Source: Streptosporangium sp. NBC_01755 (GTDB taxonomy: Bacteria > Actinomycetota > Actinomycetes > Streptosporangiales > Streptosporangiaceae). Taken from it: 64,000 bases of DNA. Below, in pieces: positions 1 through 8,285 of this stretch. Position 1 is the first letter of the stretch. Every line of letters begins with the position of its first letter. The stretch spans positions 62,001-126,000 of the forward strand of contig NZ_CP109131.1 of the NCBI RefSeq assembly GCF_035917995.1, written 5' to 3'. Under the pieces are notes generated by a model. The model had not been told where the DNA came from. It worked only from the letters and a program-made list of their open reading frames with translations, and searched no databases. The position numbers were made by a program, and so were the translations under genes.

Positions 1-147
1 CCCGCTCCCGAACCGCTTGGTCAGCCCACTGGTGACGATGGAGAGCTCCGCACCGGGCGTCTCTCGCCGGGCACCGCCCCCCGGATCCCCGAGGTGGGAT
101 CCGGGGGCGTCCATCGCCGGCCCGGCGTCTGTCGGCGTCCGGCTCAT
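1..147 (-). CDS. ABC transporter ATP-binding protein, N-terminal part (cut by window edge)
   Basis: Only the first 49 codons are inside the window. The reading frame starts at ATG 147-145, runs off position 1, and ends in the segment ELSIVTSGLTKRFGSG, which looks like the first beta strand and A-loop region of an ABC ATPase that would precede the Walker A motif. A low-complexity head of about 30 residues comes first. The ATG overlaps the stop of the upstream LolA-like gene as ATGA (144-147), so the two are translationally coupled. The likely role is the nucleotide-binding subunit of an exporter. The identification rests on a short stretch and the family substrate cannot be named. Confidence 0.6.
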   Translation of the reverse strand, partial: MSRTPTDAGPAMDAPGSHLGDPGGGARRETPGAELSIVTSGLTKRFGSG

Positions 148-1334
148 TTTCGACCGGCCGCCTCGGACAGCTTCTCCGGGGTGACGGCGCCGACCAGCAG
201 GCGGCCGTCGTCGGTCAGCAGCGCGGAGAGCAGCTTGGTCTGGATGACCTTGCCGCTGCCCCACGTCCCGCTGATCGGCTTGGCCGACTTCAGCAGGGCG
301 TCGCCGATCGCGCCGATGTCCTGTCCCGCGGCTTCCCCGCCCTGGCCCGGCGCCCCGCCCTGTCCCGGTGCCCCGCCCGTGAGCTCCCGCTCGGAGACGG
401 GGAGCACCGCGACCGTGGTCCAGCCGTCGCCGACGGTGCTGACCTCGCCCTTGAGCTTCTGCGCGTCTTCGAGCCCCTCGTCCTGCACCGGTTTCTGCTC
501 CTTGAGGATCTCGCCGATCGACGTCTCCTCGACCTTGGCGCCCGCGGGCGGGGTGAAGGTGAAGTTCTCCGCGGCGGGCGGGGAGAACGTGACCGAGGTG
601 AAGCCGACCTCGAAGGCGGGCTCGGCCGCGCTCCTGGCGTAGACCTGGACCCGCAGCGGGACCAGGGTCTCCCCGTCCAGCGCCAGCTTGACCTCCTTGA
701 TCAGGGACGAGGTGTCCTTGGGCGCGAACGCGAGCTGGTAGGCAGCGCGGTCGGCGACCTTCTCGGTGTTGCTCACGCTGACCACGGTGTCGGCGCCGAC
801 CCGCTGCAGCAGCTGCTGGGCGAGCTGCTGCGGCGTGGTCGCCGTGGGCAGCGCCTCGTGGGCGCGGGCCGCCCCCTCACCCTGCTCCCCGCCCTCGACC
901 TTGACGCGGGTGGCCTTGTTCTCGTCGCTCTGCCACAGCCAGACCTGGTCGCCGTTGGTGATCAGGTTGGTCTCGCTCATCCGGCCGGGGAGGGCGAAGC
1001 GGACCTTGCCCGCTCCTCCGTACCAGACCTTGAGCTCGTGCGAGCCCGCGAGCAGGGCGGCGGGTGAGGATCCGCCCATGCCAGAGACCTCCGGCAGTCC
1101 GGGGATCCCGAGCGAGGCGGTCTGCATGACGGTGCCCGACATGGGTTTCAACCCGGTCCGGCCTGCCTGGGCCGCACTCGCGAGCAGTTGCTCGGCGGTA
1201 CGCTCGGGCAGGATGGGATCCCCCTGGACAGCTGCGATGACCGGCCCGGCTCCGATGGCTCCGGCGATCACCGCGACCGCGGCGACCGGCACGGCCCATC
1301 TCACCGTGCGTCCGCGTCTCGCTCGTTCTGACAT
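144..1334 (-). CDS. LolA/DUF2092-like exported protein
   Basis: 396 residues. The N-terminus has a basic stretch and one hydrophobic segment (about residues 13-36), giving a signal anchor or signal peptide. The body resembles the LolA/RseB fold used by actinobacterial DUF2092 and outer-membrane-lipoprotein-carrier-like proteins: an early LLASAAQAG helix, strands around VWLWQSDENKATRV, and a region with FTFTPPAGAKVEE. A Gly/Pro/Gln repeat (GGAPGQGGAPGQGG) lies near residue 325. It probably acts outside the membrane, binding a lipid or sensing envelope state. The gene is coupled by ATGA to a downstream ABC ATPase gene and is divergent from a two-component system that may control both. The family assignment is by pattern recognition and the exact role is unknown. 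Confidence 0.6.
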   Translation of the reverse strand: MSERARRGRTVRWAVPVAAVAVIAGAIGAGPVIAAVQGDPILPERTAEQLLASAAQAGRTGLKPMSGTVMQTASLGIPGLPEVSGMGGSSPAALLAGSHELKVWYGGAGKVRFALPGRMSETNLITNGDQVWLWQSDENKATRVKVEGGEQGEGAARAHEALPTATTPQQLAQQLLQRVGADTVVSVSNTEKVADRAAYQLAFAPKDTSSLIKEVKLALDGETLVPLRVQVYARSAAEPAFEVGFTSVTFSPPAAENFTFTPPAGAKVEETSIGEILKEQKPVQDEGLEDAQKLKGEVSTVGDGWTTVAVLPVSERELTGGAPGQGGAPGQGGEAAGQDIGAIGDALLKSAKPISGTWGSGKVIQTKLLSALLTDDGRLLVGAVTPEKLSEAAGRK

Positions 1335-1497
1335 CTCATTCCTCCACGGTATGCCGTCGATCCCGGTAAGCAGCAGCCTGCTGGACGGCTCCTGTGCCGA
1401 GGCTGAGACAGTCTGAGAGGACTCACAGGATTCTCAGCCGCCTCTCAGGCCGGGTGGTCGAGGATGGGGACGTTCGAGGTGAGGGAAGAGGTGGATC

Positions 1498-2172
1498 ATG
1501 CGGGTTCTCGTCGTGGAGGACGAGCGGCGGATGGCCGCGGCCCTGCGGCGGGGGTTGCAGGCCGAGGGGTTCGTGGTCGACCTCGCGCACGACGGGGAGG
1601 ACGGCCTCCACCAGGCCAGGCACGGCGAGTACGACGTGATGGTGCTGGACATCATGTTGCCCAGGATCTCCGGCTACAACGTCTGCAAGCAGCTGCGGGC
1701 GGAGGAGAACTGGGTGCCGATCCTGATGCTGTCGGCCAAGGACGGCGAGTACGACATGGCCGACGGGCTCGACCTCGGCGCCGACGACTACCTGACCAAG
1801 CCGTTCTCGTACGTGGTGCTGGTGGCCAGGCTGAGGGCGCTGCTGCGGCGCGGCGCGCACCGGCGCCCGTCCGTGCTGAGGGCCGGGGACCTGGCACTGG
1901 ATCCGGCGCGGCGGCGCGTCACCAGGGGCGAGACGCCGGTGGAGCTGACGCCCAGGGAGTTCGCGCTGCTGGAGTTCCTGATCCGCCACCACGACGAGGT
2001 GGTCTCCAAGACGGAGATCCTGGAGCACGTCTGGGACACCTTCGACACCGACCCCAACGTGGTCGAGGTCTACGTCGGCTATCTGCGGCGCAAGATCGAC
2101 GTGCCGTTCTCCAGGAACGCGTTGCAGACGGTGCGGGGAGCGGGATACCGGCTGGCCGGCGATGGCGGCTGA
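1498..2172 (+). CDS. OmpR-family response regulator
   Basis: 224 residues. The receiver domain spans residues 1-115, with the acidic pocket VVEDE near the start, the phospho-acceptor Asp51 in VLDIMLP, and Lys101 in YLTKPF. A C-terminal winged-helix (Trans_reg_C) domain covers about residues 125-220 with ELTPREFALLEFL and the typical end TVRGAGYRL. ATG 1498 follows a GAGGTGGA ribosome site. The stop overlaps the start of the histidine kinase gene by 11 nt, so the pair is co-translated. As a DNA-binding regulator, it may act on the divergent LolA-like/ABC operon (inference from position). Confidence 0.93.
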   Translation: MRVLVVEDERRMAAALRRGLQAEGFVVDLAHDGEDGLHQARHGEYDVMVLDIMLPRISGYNVCKQLRAEENWVPILMLSAKDGEYDMADGLDLGADDYLTKPFSYVVLVARLRALLRRGAHRRPSVLRAGDLALDPARRRVTRGETPVELTPREFALLEFLIRHHDEVVSKTEILEHVWDTFDTDPNVVEVYVGYLRRKIDVPFSRNALQTVRGAGYRLAGDGG

Positions 2173-2197
2173 CATGGCGGCTGACATGGCGGCTGAT
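2162..2197 (+). repeat. Three tandem 12-bp units encoding the kinase N-terminus
   Basis: The unit ATGGCGGCTGAC/T occurs three times in a row and encodes MAAD three times. Each unit brings its own in-frame ATG, so translation could start at 2162, 2174 or 2186. The first unit overlaps the end of the response-regulator gene. A change in copy number would keep the frame and alter only the spacing between the coupling stop and the start. Confidence 0.85.
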
Positions 2198-3622
2198 TCC
2201 GCGCCCCGGCCCCGCCGGGCTCCCCCGGCCGACCCGCTCCCGGCGACCGGCGCGGCACCGGGGGGAAAACGTCGAGCGGTCGGCCTGTGGCGGCGCAGGA
2301 GCCTGCGTTTCCGGCTGACCGCGGTCGCCTCGGCCGTGCTGGCGGTGGCACTCGTGGTCTCGGCGTACGTGATGATCGGCGTGCTCCGCAACGCGCTGCT
2401 GAGCACCATCGACGACTCGATCTACCAGCGGGCCAGGGAGACTGTCTCACTGGCCGACGCCGGGCGGCTGCCCGGCGAGATGACCTCGCCGGACGGCACG
2501 CTCCTGCAGGTGATCGACGGTGCGGGGCGGATCACCCACACCACCGCCGGCACCGACAGGCTGGTGCCGCTGCTGAACGCCGCCTGCCGAGCCAAGGCGA
2601 TCGGCGCGGCCGAGGCGCGCTTCTTGAACGGGAAGCCGTACGGCATCCCGCACGTGCTGCGAGTCCGGGTGCTCAGCGCCGACGGGGGAAGGACGGTGAT
2701 CGCGGCGCGCCCCTTCAGCGAGGTGCAGACCAGCATCTCCACGGCCGGGCACGTGCTGCTCGTCGGCACGCCGCTGCTGCTGATCCTGCTCGCCGGGGTC
2801 AGCTGGGTGATCATCGGCGGGACCCTGCGGCCGATCGCGGCGCTGCGCCGGGGCGCGGAGGAGATCACCGACACCGCCCGCTCGCGCCGCCTGCCGGTGC
2901 CCGAGGCGCGCGACGAGGTGCACAGCCTGGCCACGACGCTGAACGCGATGCTGGCCCGGCTGGAGAAGGCGGACATCCGGCAGCGGGCCCTGGTCTCGGA
3001 CGCGGCGCACGAGCTGCGCAGCCCGCTGGCGAGCATCCGGCTCCAGCTGGAGGTGGCGCTCGGCCATCCCGGGGGGCAGGACTGGCGGGAGACGGCCGAG
3101 GGCGTGCTGGAGGACACCATGCGCCTGTCCCGGCTGGCCGAGGACCTGCTCGCGCTGGCCCGCCTGGACGAGCGCGGCGGTACACCGGCGCGCAGGGAGC
3201 CTGTGGAGCTGGACCAGCTGGTCCAGCAGACCGTCGAGCGGTACGGCCAGGCCGTCACGGTGAGGATCGGCAACGACCCGATCGTGGTGACCGGGGACGC
3301 GCTGGATCTGGGACGGGTGCCGGCCAACCTGGTCGACAACGCGCTCCGGCACACCCGTACCTCCGTACTGGTCGAGCTGCGAGCCGAGGGAGCCGACGCC
3401 GTGCTGACCGTCACCGACGACGGGCCCGGCATTCCCGAGTTCGACCGGGAGCGGGTTTTCGACCGCTTCACCCGGCTGGACAGCGCGCGCAGCCGCGACG
3501 AGGGCGGAGCCGGTCTCGGTCTGGCGATCGTGCGCGAGACGGTCCACGCCCACGGCGGCGCGGTCCACCTGGAGGACGCCTCACCGGGCCTCCGAGCTGT
3601 CGTACGACTTCCCCTATCTTGA
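2162..3622 (+). CDS. Sensor histidine kinase (two-component system)
   Basis: 486 residues. After a proline-rich cytoplasmic head come two membrane segments (about residues 48-70 and 195-220) flanking an extracytoplasmic sensor region, then a HAMP domain. HisKA follows with the phospho-accepting His in SDAAHELRSP near residue 283. The HATPase_c domain shows the N box NLVDNALRHT, the G1 box DDGPGIP and the G2 box GAGLGLAIV. It is expected to phosphorylate the response regulator encoded directly upstream. The start is uncertain among three repeated in-frame ATGs. The stimulus is unknown. Its similarity to TcrY/CseC-type kinases is only general. Confidence 0.92.
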   Translation: MAADMAADMAADSAPRPRRAPPADPLPATGAAPGGKRRAVGLWRRRSLRFRLTAVASAVLAVALVVSAYVMIGVLRNALLSTIDDSIYQRARETVSLADAGRLPGEMTSPDGTLLQVIDGAGRITHTTAGTDRLVPLLNAACRAKAIGAAEARFLNGKPYGIPHVLRVRVLSADGGRTVIAARPFSEVQTSISTAGHVLLVGTPLLLILLAGVSWVIIGGTLRPIAALRRGAEEITDTARSRRLPVPEARDEVHSLATTLNAMLARLEKADIRQRALVSDAAHELRSPLASIRLQLEVALGHPGGQDWRETAEGVLEDTMRLSRLAEDLLALARLDERGGTPARREPVELDQLVQQTVERYGQAVTVRIGNDPIVVTGDALDLGRVPANLVDNALRHTRTSVLVELRAEGADAVLTVTDDGPGIPEFDRERVFDRFTRLDSARSRDEGGAGLGLAIVRETVHAHGGAVHLEDASPGLRAVVRLPLS

Positions 3623-3681
3623 CCAAGGCTTGTCACCGGCCTCCTTGGCCAGGTGATCGATCAACACCTAACGTCACATTC

Positions 3682-3996
3682 ATGACTTCCGGTGACGGCA
3701 GCCGGCGAGAGCCGATCCTCCGGGTCGCGACCAGCCTGTTCGCCGCCCTGGGATATGACAGCGCGTCCATCAGCCAGATCGCCGAGGCCGCCGGGCTGAG
3801 CGTGGAGCTGGTCGCGGGCCTGGATCTGGACGCGTTGGACGACGCCGCCTTCGGCGAGTTGGCGGCCGCGGTCGGGGTGGATCCAGGCGGTTCGGGACAG
3901 CCGGAGATGGCCGTGGTCAACGCCGTCCTGGACGCCCTTCCCGCCGACCGCCGGGAGGCGGTCCTGATCCGCTTCCTGTCGGTCATCTACTCTTGA
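3682..3996 (+). CDS. Small TetR-like helix-turn-helix protein
   Basis: 104 residues from ATG 3682. Residues 8-45 match the TetR N-terminal DNA-binding region (a helix like ILRVATSLFAALGYDSASISQIAEAAGLS). The ligand-binding domain is absent and replaced by an unrelated helical stretch of about 55 residues (LDALPADRREAVLIRFLSVIYS). An open frame continues upstream only because it shadows the kinase gene. It may be a truncated TetR regulator or a small stand-alone HTH protein. It follows the kinase gene by 59 nt on the same strand. Function is not assignable beyond probable DNA binding. Confidence 0.5.
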   Translation: MTSGDGSRREPILRVATSLFAALGYDSASISQIAEAAGLSVELVAGLDLDALDDAAFGELAAAVGVDPGGSGQPEMAVVNAVLDALPADRREAVLIRFLSVIYS

Positions 3997-4006
3997 CGCG
4001 CCGGCG

Positions 4007-4840
4007 TCATCGCCGGAGCCCGGCGACGGTGCCCAGGGCGGCGCGTGCGGACGCGGCGTCGTGGACCCGGAAGACCCGGGCTCCCTGCCAGGCGGAGACC
4101 GCCAGCGTGGCCATGGTTCCCGCGTGACGCTCGTCCACCGGGAGCCCGCCGAGGGTCTCACCGACGAAGTCCTTGTTGGAGACCGCGACGAGCACCGGCC
4201 AGCCGGTGGCGACCATCTCGTTCAGCCGGCGGCTGACCTCCAGGGAGTGCCAGGTGTTCTTACCGAAGTCGTGCGCCGGGTCGATGAGGATCGACTCCCT
4301 GGGCACCCCCGCGGCGACGGCGCGCTCGGCGAGGTCGACGGTGTAGCCGATGACATCGGCGACCACGTCGGTGTAGGCGATGCGGTGCGGGCGGGTGCGG
4401 GGGGCTACCCGTCCGGCGTGCGCGCAGACCAGGCCGATGCCGTGCTTGGCCGCGACACCGGCCAGGTTGGGGTCGACCCCGCCCCAGGTGTCGTTGAGCA
4501 GGTCGGCGCCCGCCTCGGCGACGACCTCGCCGACCTCCGCGCGCCAGGTGTCGACGCTGATGATGAGCCGGGGGTGGCGTCGTCTGACCGCGGTGACCAG
4601 GTCGGCCACCCGGCGGATCTCCTCGGTGGGGTCGACCTCGTCGCCGGGACCCGCCTTGACGCCGCCGATGTCGACGATGTCCGCGCCTCCCGCGACGGCG
4701 CCGTCCACCGCCTCCAGGGCCGCCTCGAAACCGTACGTCCTTCCCCGGTCGAAGAAGGAGTCGGGGGTGCGGTTGACCACCGCCATGATCGCGAACTCGC
4801 CGGGCCGGAACTCACGGCCTCGCAGCTGCAGAATAGTCAT
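4007..4840 (-). CDS. folP2: Dihydropteroate synthase homologue, FolP2-type
   Basis: 277 residues from ATG 4840. An upstream in-frame start at 4954 is rejected because its extra 38 residues are arginine-rich and not family-like. The TIM-barrel DHPS motifs are visible: MAVVNRTPDSFFDRG at the N-terminus (pterin and metal loop), ISVDTWRAEV, LLNDTWGG, DPAHDFGKN and SNKDFVGE. These motif variants match the mycobacterial FolP2 (Rv1207) lineage rather than the folate-pathway FolP1. FolP2 proteins have been reported not to replace DHPS, so a folate role should not be assumed. No folate genes lie nearby. Confidence 0.82.
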   Translation of the reverse strand: MTILQLRGREFRPGEFAIMAVVNRTPDSFFDRGRTYGFEAALEAVDGAVAGGADIVDIGGVKAGPGDEVDPTEEIRRVADLVTAVRRRHPRLIISVDTWRAEVGEVVAEAGADLLNDTWGGVDPNLAGVAAKHGIGLVCAHAGRVAPRTRPHRIAYTDVVADVIGYTVDLAERAVAAGVPRESILIDPAHDFGKNTWHSLEVSRRLNEMVATGWPVLVAVSNKDFVGETLGGLPVDERHAGTMATLAVSAWQGARVFRVHDAASARAALGTVAGLRR

Positions 4841-4937
4841 CGAGACCGAGCCTATAGCCCGGCTTCGGAGAGGACGGCGCTCCCACCTGCGCCGCCTCTG
4901 GGGGAAACTTGGGGAAAACTGACGAGCCTCGGGGCTC

Positions 4938-5807
4938 CTACGCGGCCGACCCACTTTCGGCCACGGACAGGAACTCCTGGGCGATGGCGGGCAGCCGCCG
5001 TCGCGCGTGAACGATCGCGATCACCCGGCGGACCGAGGGATCGAGGGTGCGGACCACGAGTCCGGCGCGGGCGGCCTGCTCGGCCATCCCCCGGTACCAG
5101 AGCATCGAGGCCGTACCCGAACGGACGGTGCCCAGCCAGTTGCCGCGCTCGTCGAGCTGCGTCGCCACCACGGGGGCCACACCGTGTTTGGCGAAGAGCG
5201 CGTCGAACTCCCTGCGCCGGGAGCTGCCGGGAACCGGCAGCACCAGCCGCATGCCGTTGAGTCTCCTCATCGGCACCGGGTCGGGCAGGTCCACACCGGG
5301 CGGGGAGATCAGCACGATCTCCTGGCGCTCCAGCGGGTGGCTGACCAGATCGGTGGGGACGGGCAGATCCGTCAGGCCGAGGTCGGCCCGCTGGTCCCTG
5401 ATGGCGCTCACCACGCCGTCCCGCCCGTCACAGCGGACAATGTGAATGCGTACCCCGGGATGTTCCGCGGTGTACGCGGGGAGAAGGCGACCGGCCAGCC
5501 CCGGTTCGAGGCTGGGTATCGAGGCGATGCGGAGCTCCGCCTCGGATGCGTGGCCGTGCGTGGACAGTGCCTCGATCTCGCGAACGGCGTCGAGTGCCTC
5601 CCGGGCCAGCTTGACCACCCGGCGTCCCTGCGCCGTGACGACCACGCCACGTCCGGAACGTGCGAACAACGTCATCCCGAGTTCTCGTTCCAGATCCCTG
5701 ATCGCACGGGAGAGCGCGGGTTGCGCGATGTACAGCGATCTGGCCGCGTCGGTCATGGTGCGATGCTCCGCCGTCGCGACCACATAGCGGAGCTGCTGCA
5801 GATTCAT
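4938..5807 (-). CDS. LysR-family transcriptional regulator
   Basis: 289 residues. The N-terminal winged HTH is canonical (MNLQQLRYVV, then AARSLYIAQPALSRAIRDLE and LFARSGRGVVVT). A periplasmic-binding-like effector domain covers residues 90-285. ATG 5807 is the natural family start. The gene is followed at 98 nt by the FolP2-like gene on the same strand, and the upstream side faces a gene-poor interval, so autoregulation from that interval is likely for the family. The effector is unknown. Confidence 0.9.
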   Translation of the reverse strand: MNLQQLRYVVATAEHRTMTDAARSLYIAQPALSRAIRDLERELGMTLFARSGRGVVVTAQGRRVVKLAREALDAVREIEALSTHGHASEAELRIASIPSLEPGLAGRLLPAYTAEHPGVRIHIVRCDGRDGVVSAIRDQRADLGLTDLPVPTDLVSHPLERQEIVLISPPGVDLPDPVPMRRLNGMRLVLPVPGSSRRREFDALFAKHGVAPVVATQLDERGNWLGTVRSGTASMLWYRGMAEQAARAGLVVRTLDPSVRRVIAIVHARRRLPAIAQEFLSVAESGSAA

Positions 5808-6381
5808 GGTTTGAAGCTAGGACACGTGCCCCGGATCGGTCCGGCACATCACAGAGATCACCTTGGATGATTTCGGAATGTAATCGAATGCAGCGACATC
5901 CGTGACGGATGATAAATCAGTATGCTTACGCCCCGAATTCGGCAAAGGTCCGGACTTGTAGTGCATACCGGACCTCGGATTAACCGGGGAGACAGCTTGA
6001 CAGTCAGCGAACAGCACCCTCAGCCGTCCCCACCACCCCGGGGACCACATCCGGCACCACCCGTACGGGCGGCTCAGGGCCGCTCTCGGCCCTCACCGCC
6101 CTCGCCCGGGGAGCCGTCTCCGTCACCCGGAACCCCCGTGACCTTGGCTCGCCGGTGAGCCGACAACCGGTGCCCGCACCGGGCCACGAGAAGAGCGGCA
6201 TCCGACCGGCACCGACCTCATAGGTGACGCCGCAGGTTAAGAGACCATTCACCGTAGATTGGCCATCTGTCTGTCATGTCCAGGTATGGGGACTAGAATC
6301 CTGGCAAATTCCGTTCAATCGGGGAACCTTGGCTGTTTTGCCAGGTGGACCGGGGCAAACGTAGTAGGAAGCGGTGTGACG
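5808..6381. other. Intergenic region upstream of the LCP gene, no convincing gene
   Basis: About 570 bp between divergent lysR and the LCP gene. It is less GC-rich than the flanking coding DNA near 5860-5960 and contains TAGAAT at 6293-6298, which could serve as a -10 element for the LCP gene. A proline-rich open frame at 5922-6158, or from a TTG at 5998, has no family resemblance. I see no confident RNA gene. Confidence 0.4.
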
Positions 6382-8181
6382 ATGCACCTTGGGGAAGACT
6401 CGGGGGATCTCGCCGGCGAAAGCGGGAAACGGCGCCCCCGGCGTCGCGGCGGGAGCCGCAGCGGGGGTCCCGGTGCGGGCGCCGATACAGGCCACGGCGG
6501 CGCGCAGAGTCCGGCCGAAACACAGGCTCCCCTTCGCACGCCCGACGCGCCCCAGGTTCACAACGTGTCAGACGGGGCCCAGGGCGCTCCCGATGGACAG
6601 GGGACGCTCCCCCCGCCACCCCGACCGGCCGGTGGACCACCACCCGGTCCCGGCGGACCACCACCCCGACCGGCCGGTGGACCACCACCCGGTCCCGGCG
6701 GACGGCCCCGCTTCGCCAGGCCGCTGACGGTCGGCGCGCTCATCGGCTGGACCGCACTGTCGGCGATTCTCCCCGGTGCGGCGCACCTGCGGTCGGGACG
6801 CCGCCGTGTCGGATACATCCTGCTAACGATCTTCGGTGTGCTGCTGCTCACCGCCCTGGTCGGCGGGCTCGTCCTCAGCGGCGGGGGAAACACCGGATTC
6901 TTCGCCCGTGACAGCACGCTGACGACCGGGGCGACCCTGGCCATCGTCGGCGCGATCGCCTGGTTCCTGCTAGTGCTCTTCTCCTACATCTCCCTGGGGC
7001 CGGAAAGGCTCAGCGGCAGGGGGCAGATCGTGTCGGGCATCGCGGTGGGCCTGCTGTGCGTGTCGGTGATGGCGCCGTTCGCGCTGACCGCGAGCACCGT
7101 GCTGACCATCAAGGACGCGGCCAACAGCATCTTCGAGAGCAACGCGGACAAAGCGTCGGCCGTACCTATCAAGCACGAGGACCCGTGGGGCGGGCGCGAT
7201 CGGGTGAACTTCCTGCTCATCGGCGGTGACGGGGCCGGGAACCGGGAAGGCGTGCGGACCGACAGCATAAACGTGGCCAGCGTGCACGTCGCGACCGGCA
7301 ACACCGCCATGTTCAGCCTTCCCCGTAACCTTCAGCACGTCCGCTTCACACCGGGCACCACGCTCGCCAAGCAGTTCCCCAACGGCTTCATGCGCGAGTT
7401 GCCCAACGGCGGCCTGCTCAACGAGGTCTGGCAGTACGCCGAGGACCACCCCGAGGTCATGCCCGGCAAGAAGACGGGGCAGCGAGGCCCCGCGGCGCTC
7501 ATGGACGCCATCGGCTACACGCTCAATCTGAAGATCGACTACTACGCCCTGGTGAACATGTACGGCTTCGCCCACCTGGTCGACGCCATCGGCGGTCTGA
7601 GGATCAAGGTGGAGCGCGACGTCCCGTGGGGCGGCCTCTACGGCACCGCCGGGACCATCAAGACCGGATACCAGAAGCTCTCCGGCGAGGAGGCACTCTG
7701 GTACGGGCGCTCCCGCGTCGGCAGCGACGACTTCTCCCGGATGGCCCGCCAGCGCTGCGTCATCGGCGCCTTCGCCCAGCAGGCCACTCCCTCGGTGGTG
7801 CTCACCAACTTCGCCAAGATCGCAAATGCGGCCAAGAAGTCCGCCAAGACCGACATTCCCCGCGAGTTGCTTGAGCACATCACCGAACTGGGGCTGAAGG
7901 TCAAGGACGCCAGGATCGTCAGCCTCCAGTTCGTGCCGCCGGAGTTCTACACCGGCTCGCCGGACTGGCAAAAGATCCGGGCCGCGACCGCCAGGACGCT
8001 GCGCCAGTCGCTGAGGCCCGCCCGCCGCCCCCAGGCCGCGGGGGTGACCGCCTCCCCCGGCACGAGCGGCGCGACGCCCGCCGCCACGCCCAAGCCCTCC
8101 AGGAGCACGACGGTCCAGCCGAGCCAGACCCCCACCCAGAACGGCAACGCCCAGTCGCTGGACGATGCCTGCGGGTTCTGA
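6382..8181 (+). CDS. LytR-CpsA-Psr (LCP) family glycopolymer transferase
   Basis: 599 residues from ATG 6382. A GTG at 6376 is an alternative because AGGAAG at 6366-6371 fits either start. A long basic, then Pro/Gly-rich cytoplasmic head (residues 1-115) contains a 45-bp DNA repeat. Several membrane segments follow (about 120-260), with more helices than the single one usual in LCP proteins. The LCP catalytic domain starts near residue 275 with VNFLLIGGDGAG and RTDSINVASV and continues with SLPRNL. LCP enzymes attach teichoic-acid-like polymers to peptidoglycan from the outer membrane face. The C-terminus is a Thr/Pro-rich tail. A strong hairpin terminator follows. Confidence 0.88.
   Translation: MHLGEDSGDLAGESGKRRPRRRGGSRSGGPGAGADTGHGGAQSPAETQAPLRTPDAPQVHNVSDGAQGAPDGQGTLPPPPRPAGGPPPGPGGPPPRPAGGPPPGPGGRPRFARPLTVGALIGWTALSAILPGAAHLRSGRRRVGYILLTIFGVLLLTALVGGLVLSGGGNTGFFARDSTLTTGATLAIVGAIAWFLLVLFSYISLGPERLSGRGQIVSGIAVGLLCVSVMAPFALTASTVLTIKDAANSIFESNADKASAVPIKHEDPWGGRDRVNFLLIGGDGAGNREGVRTDSINVASVHVATGNTAMFSLPRNLQHVRFTPGTTLAKQFPNGFMRELPNGGLLNEVWQYAEDHPEVMPGKKTGQRGPAALMDAIGYTLNLKIDYYALVNMYGFAHLVDAIGGLRIKVERDVPWGGLYGTAGTIKTGYQKLSGEEALWYGRSRVGSDDFSRMARQRCVIGAFAQQATPSVVLTNFAKIANAAKKSAKTDIPRELLEHITELGLKVKDARIVSLQFVPPEFYTGSPDWQKIRAATARTLRQSLRPARRPQAAGVTASPGTSGATPAATPKPSRSTTVQPSQTPTQNGNAQSLDDACGF
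6621..6702 (+). repeat. 45-bp direct repeat in the proline-rich head of the LCP protein
   Basis: The segment starting CCGACCGGCCGGTGGACCAC recurs at 6621 and 6666 with near identity. The in-frame 45-bp period encodes alternating GGPPPGPGG and PPPRPAGG blocks. Confidence 0.8.
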
Positions 8182-8210
8182 CCGGTCCAACGACCACCCC
8201 GCGCGCAGCC

Positions 8211-8238
8211 GGCCCGTCCTCCCGGAGGAGGACGGGCC
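8211..8238 (+). terminator. Strong hairpin terminator after the LCP gene
   Basis: Perfect 12-bp stem GGCCCGTCCTCC / GGAGGACGGGCC with a CGGA loop, followed by ACGCTTTT. It sits between the convergent LCP and spermidine-synthase-like genes, so it may work for both. Confidence 0.85.
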
Positions 8239-8285
8239 ACGCTTTTCCTCGAACCCGCGCCCGCCGGGGCCGCCGTGTCCCCGGC

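Noticed and set aside
5922..6158. Proline-rich open frame before the LCP gene
   Set aside because: No family likeness, weak start context, and composition like random GC-rich DNA.
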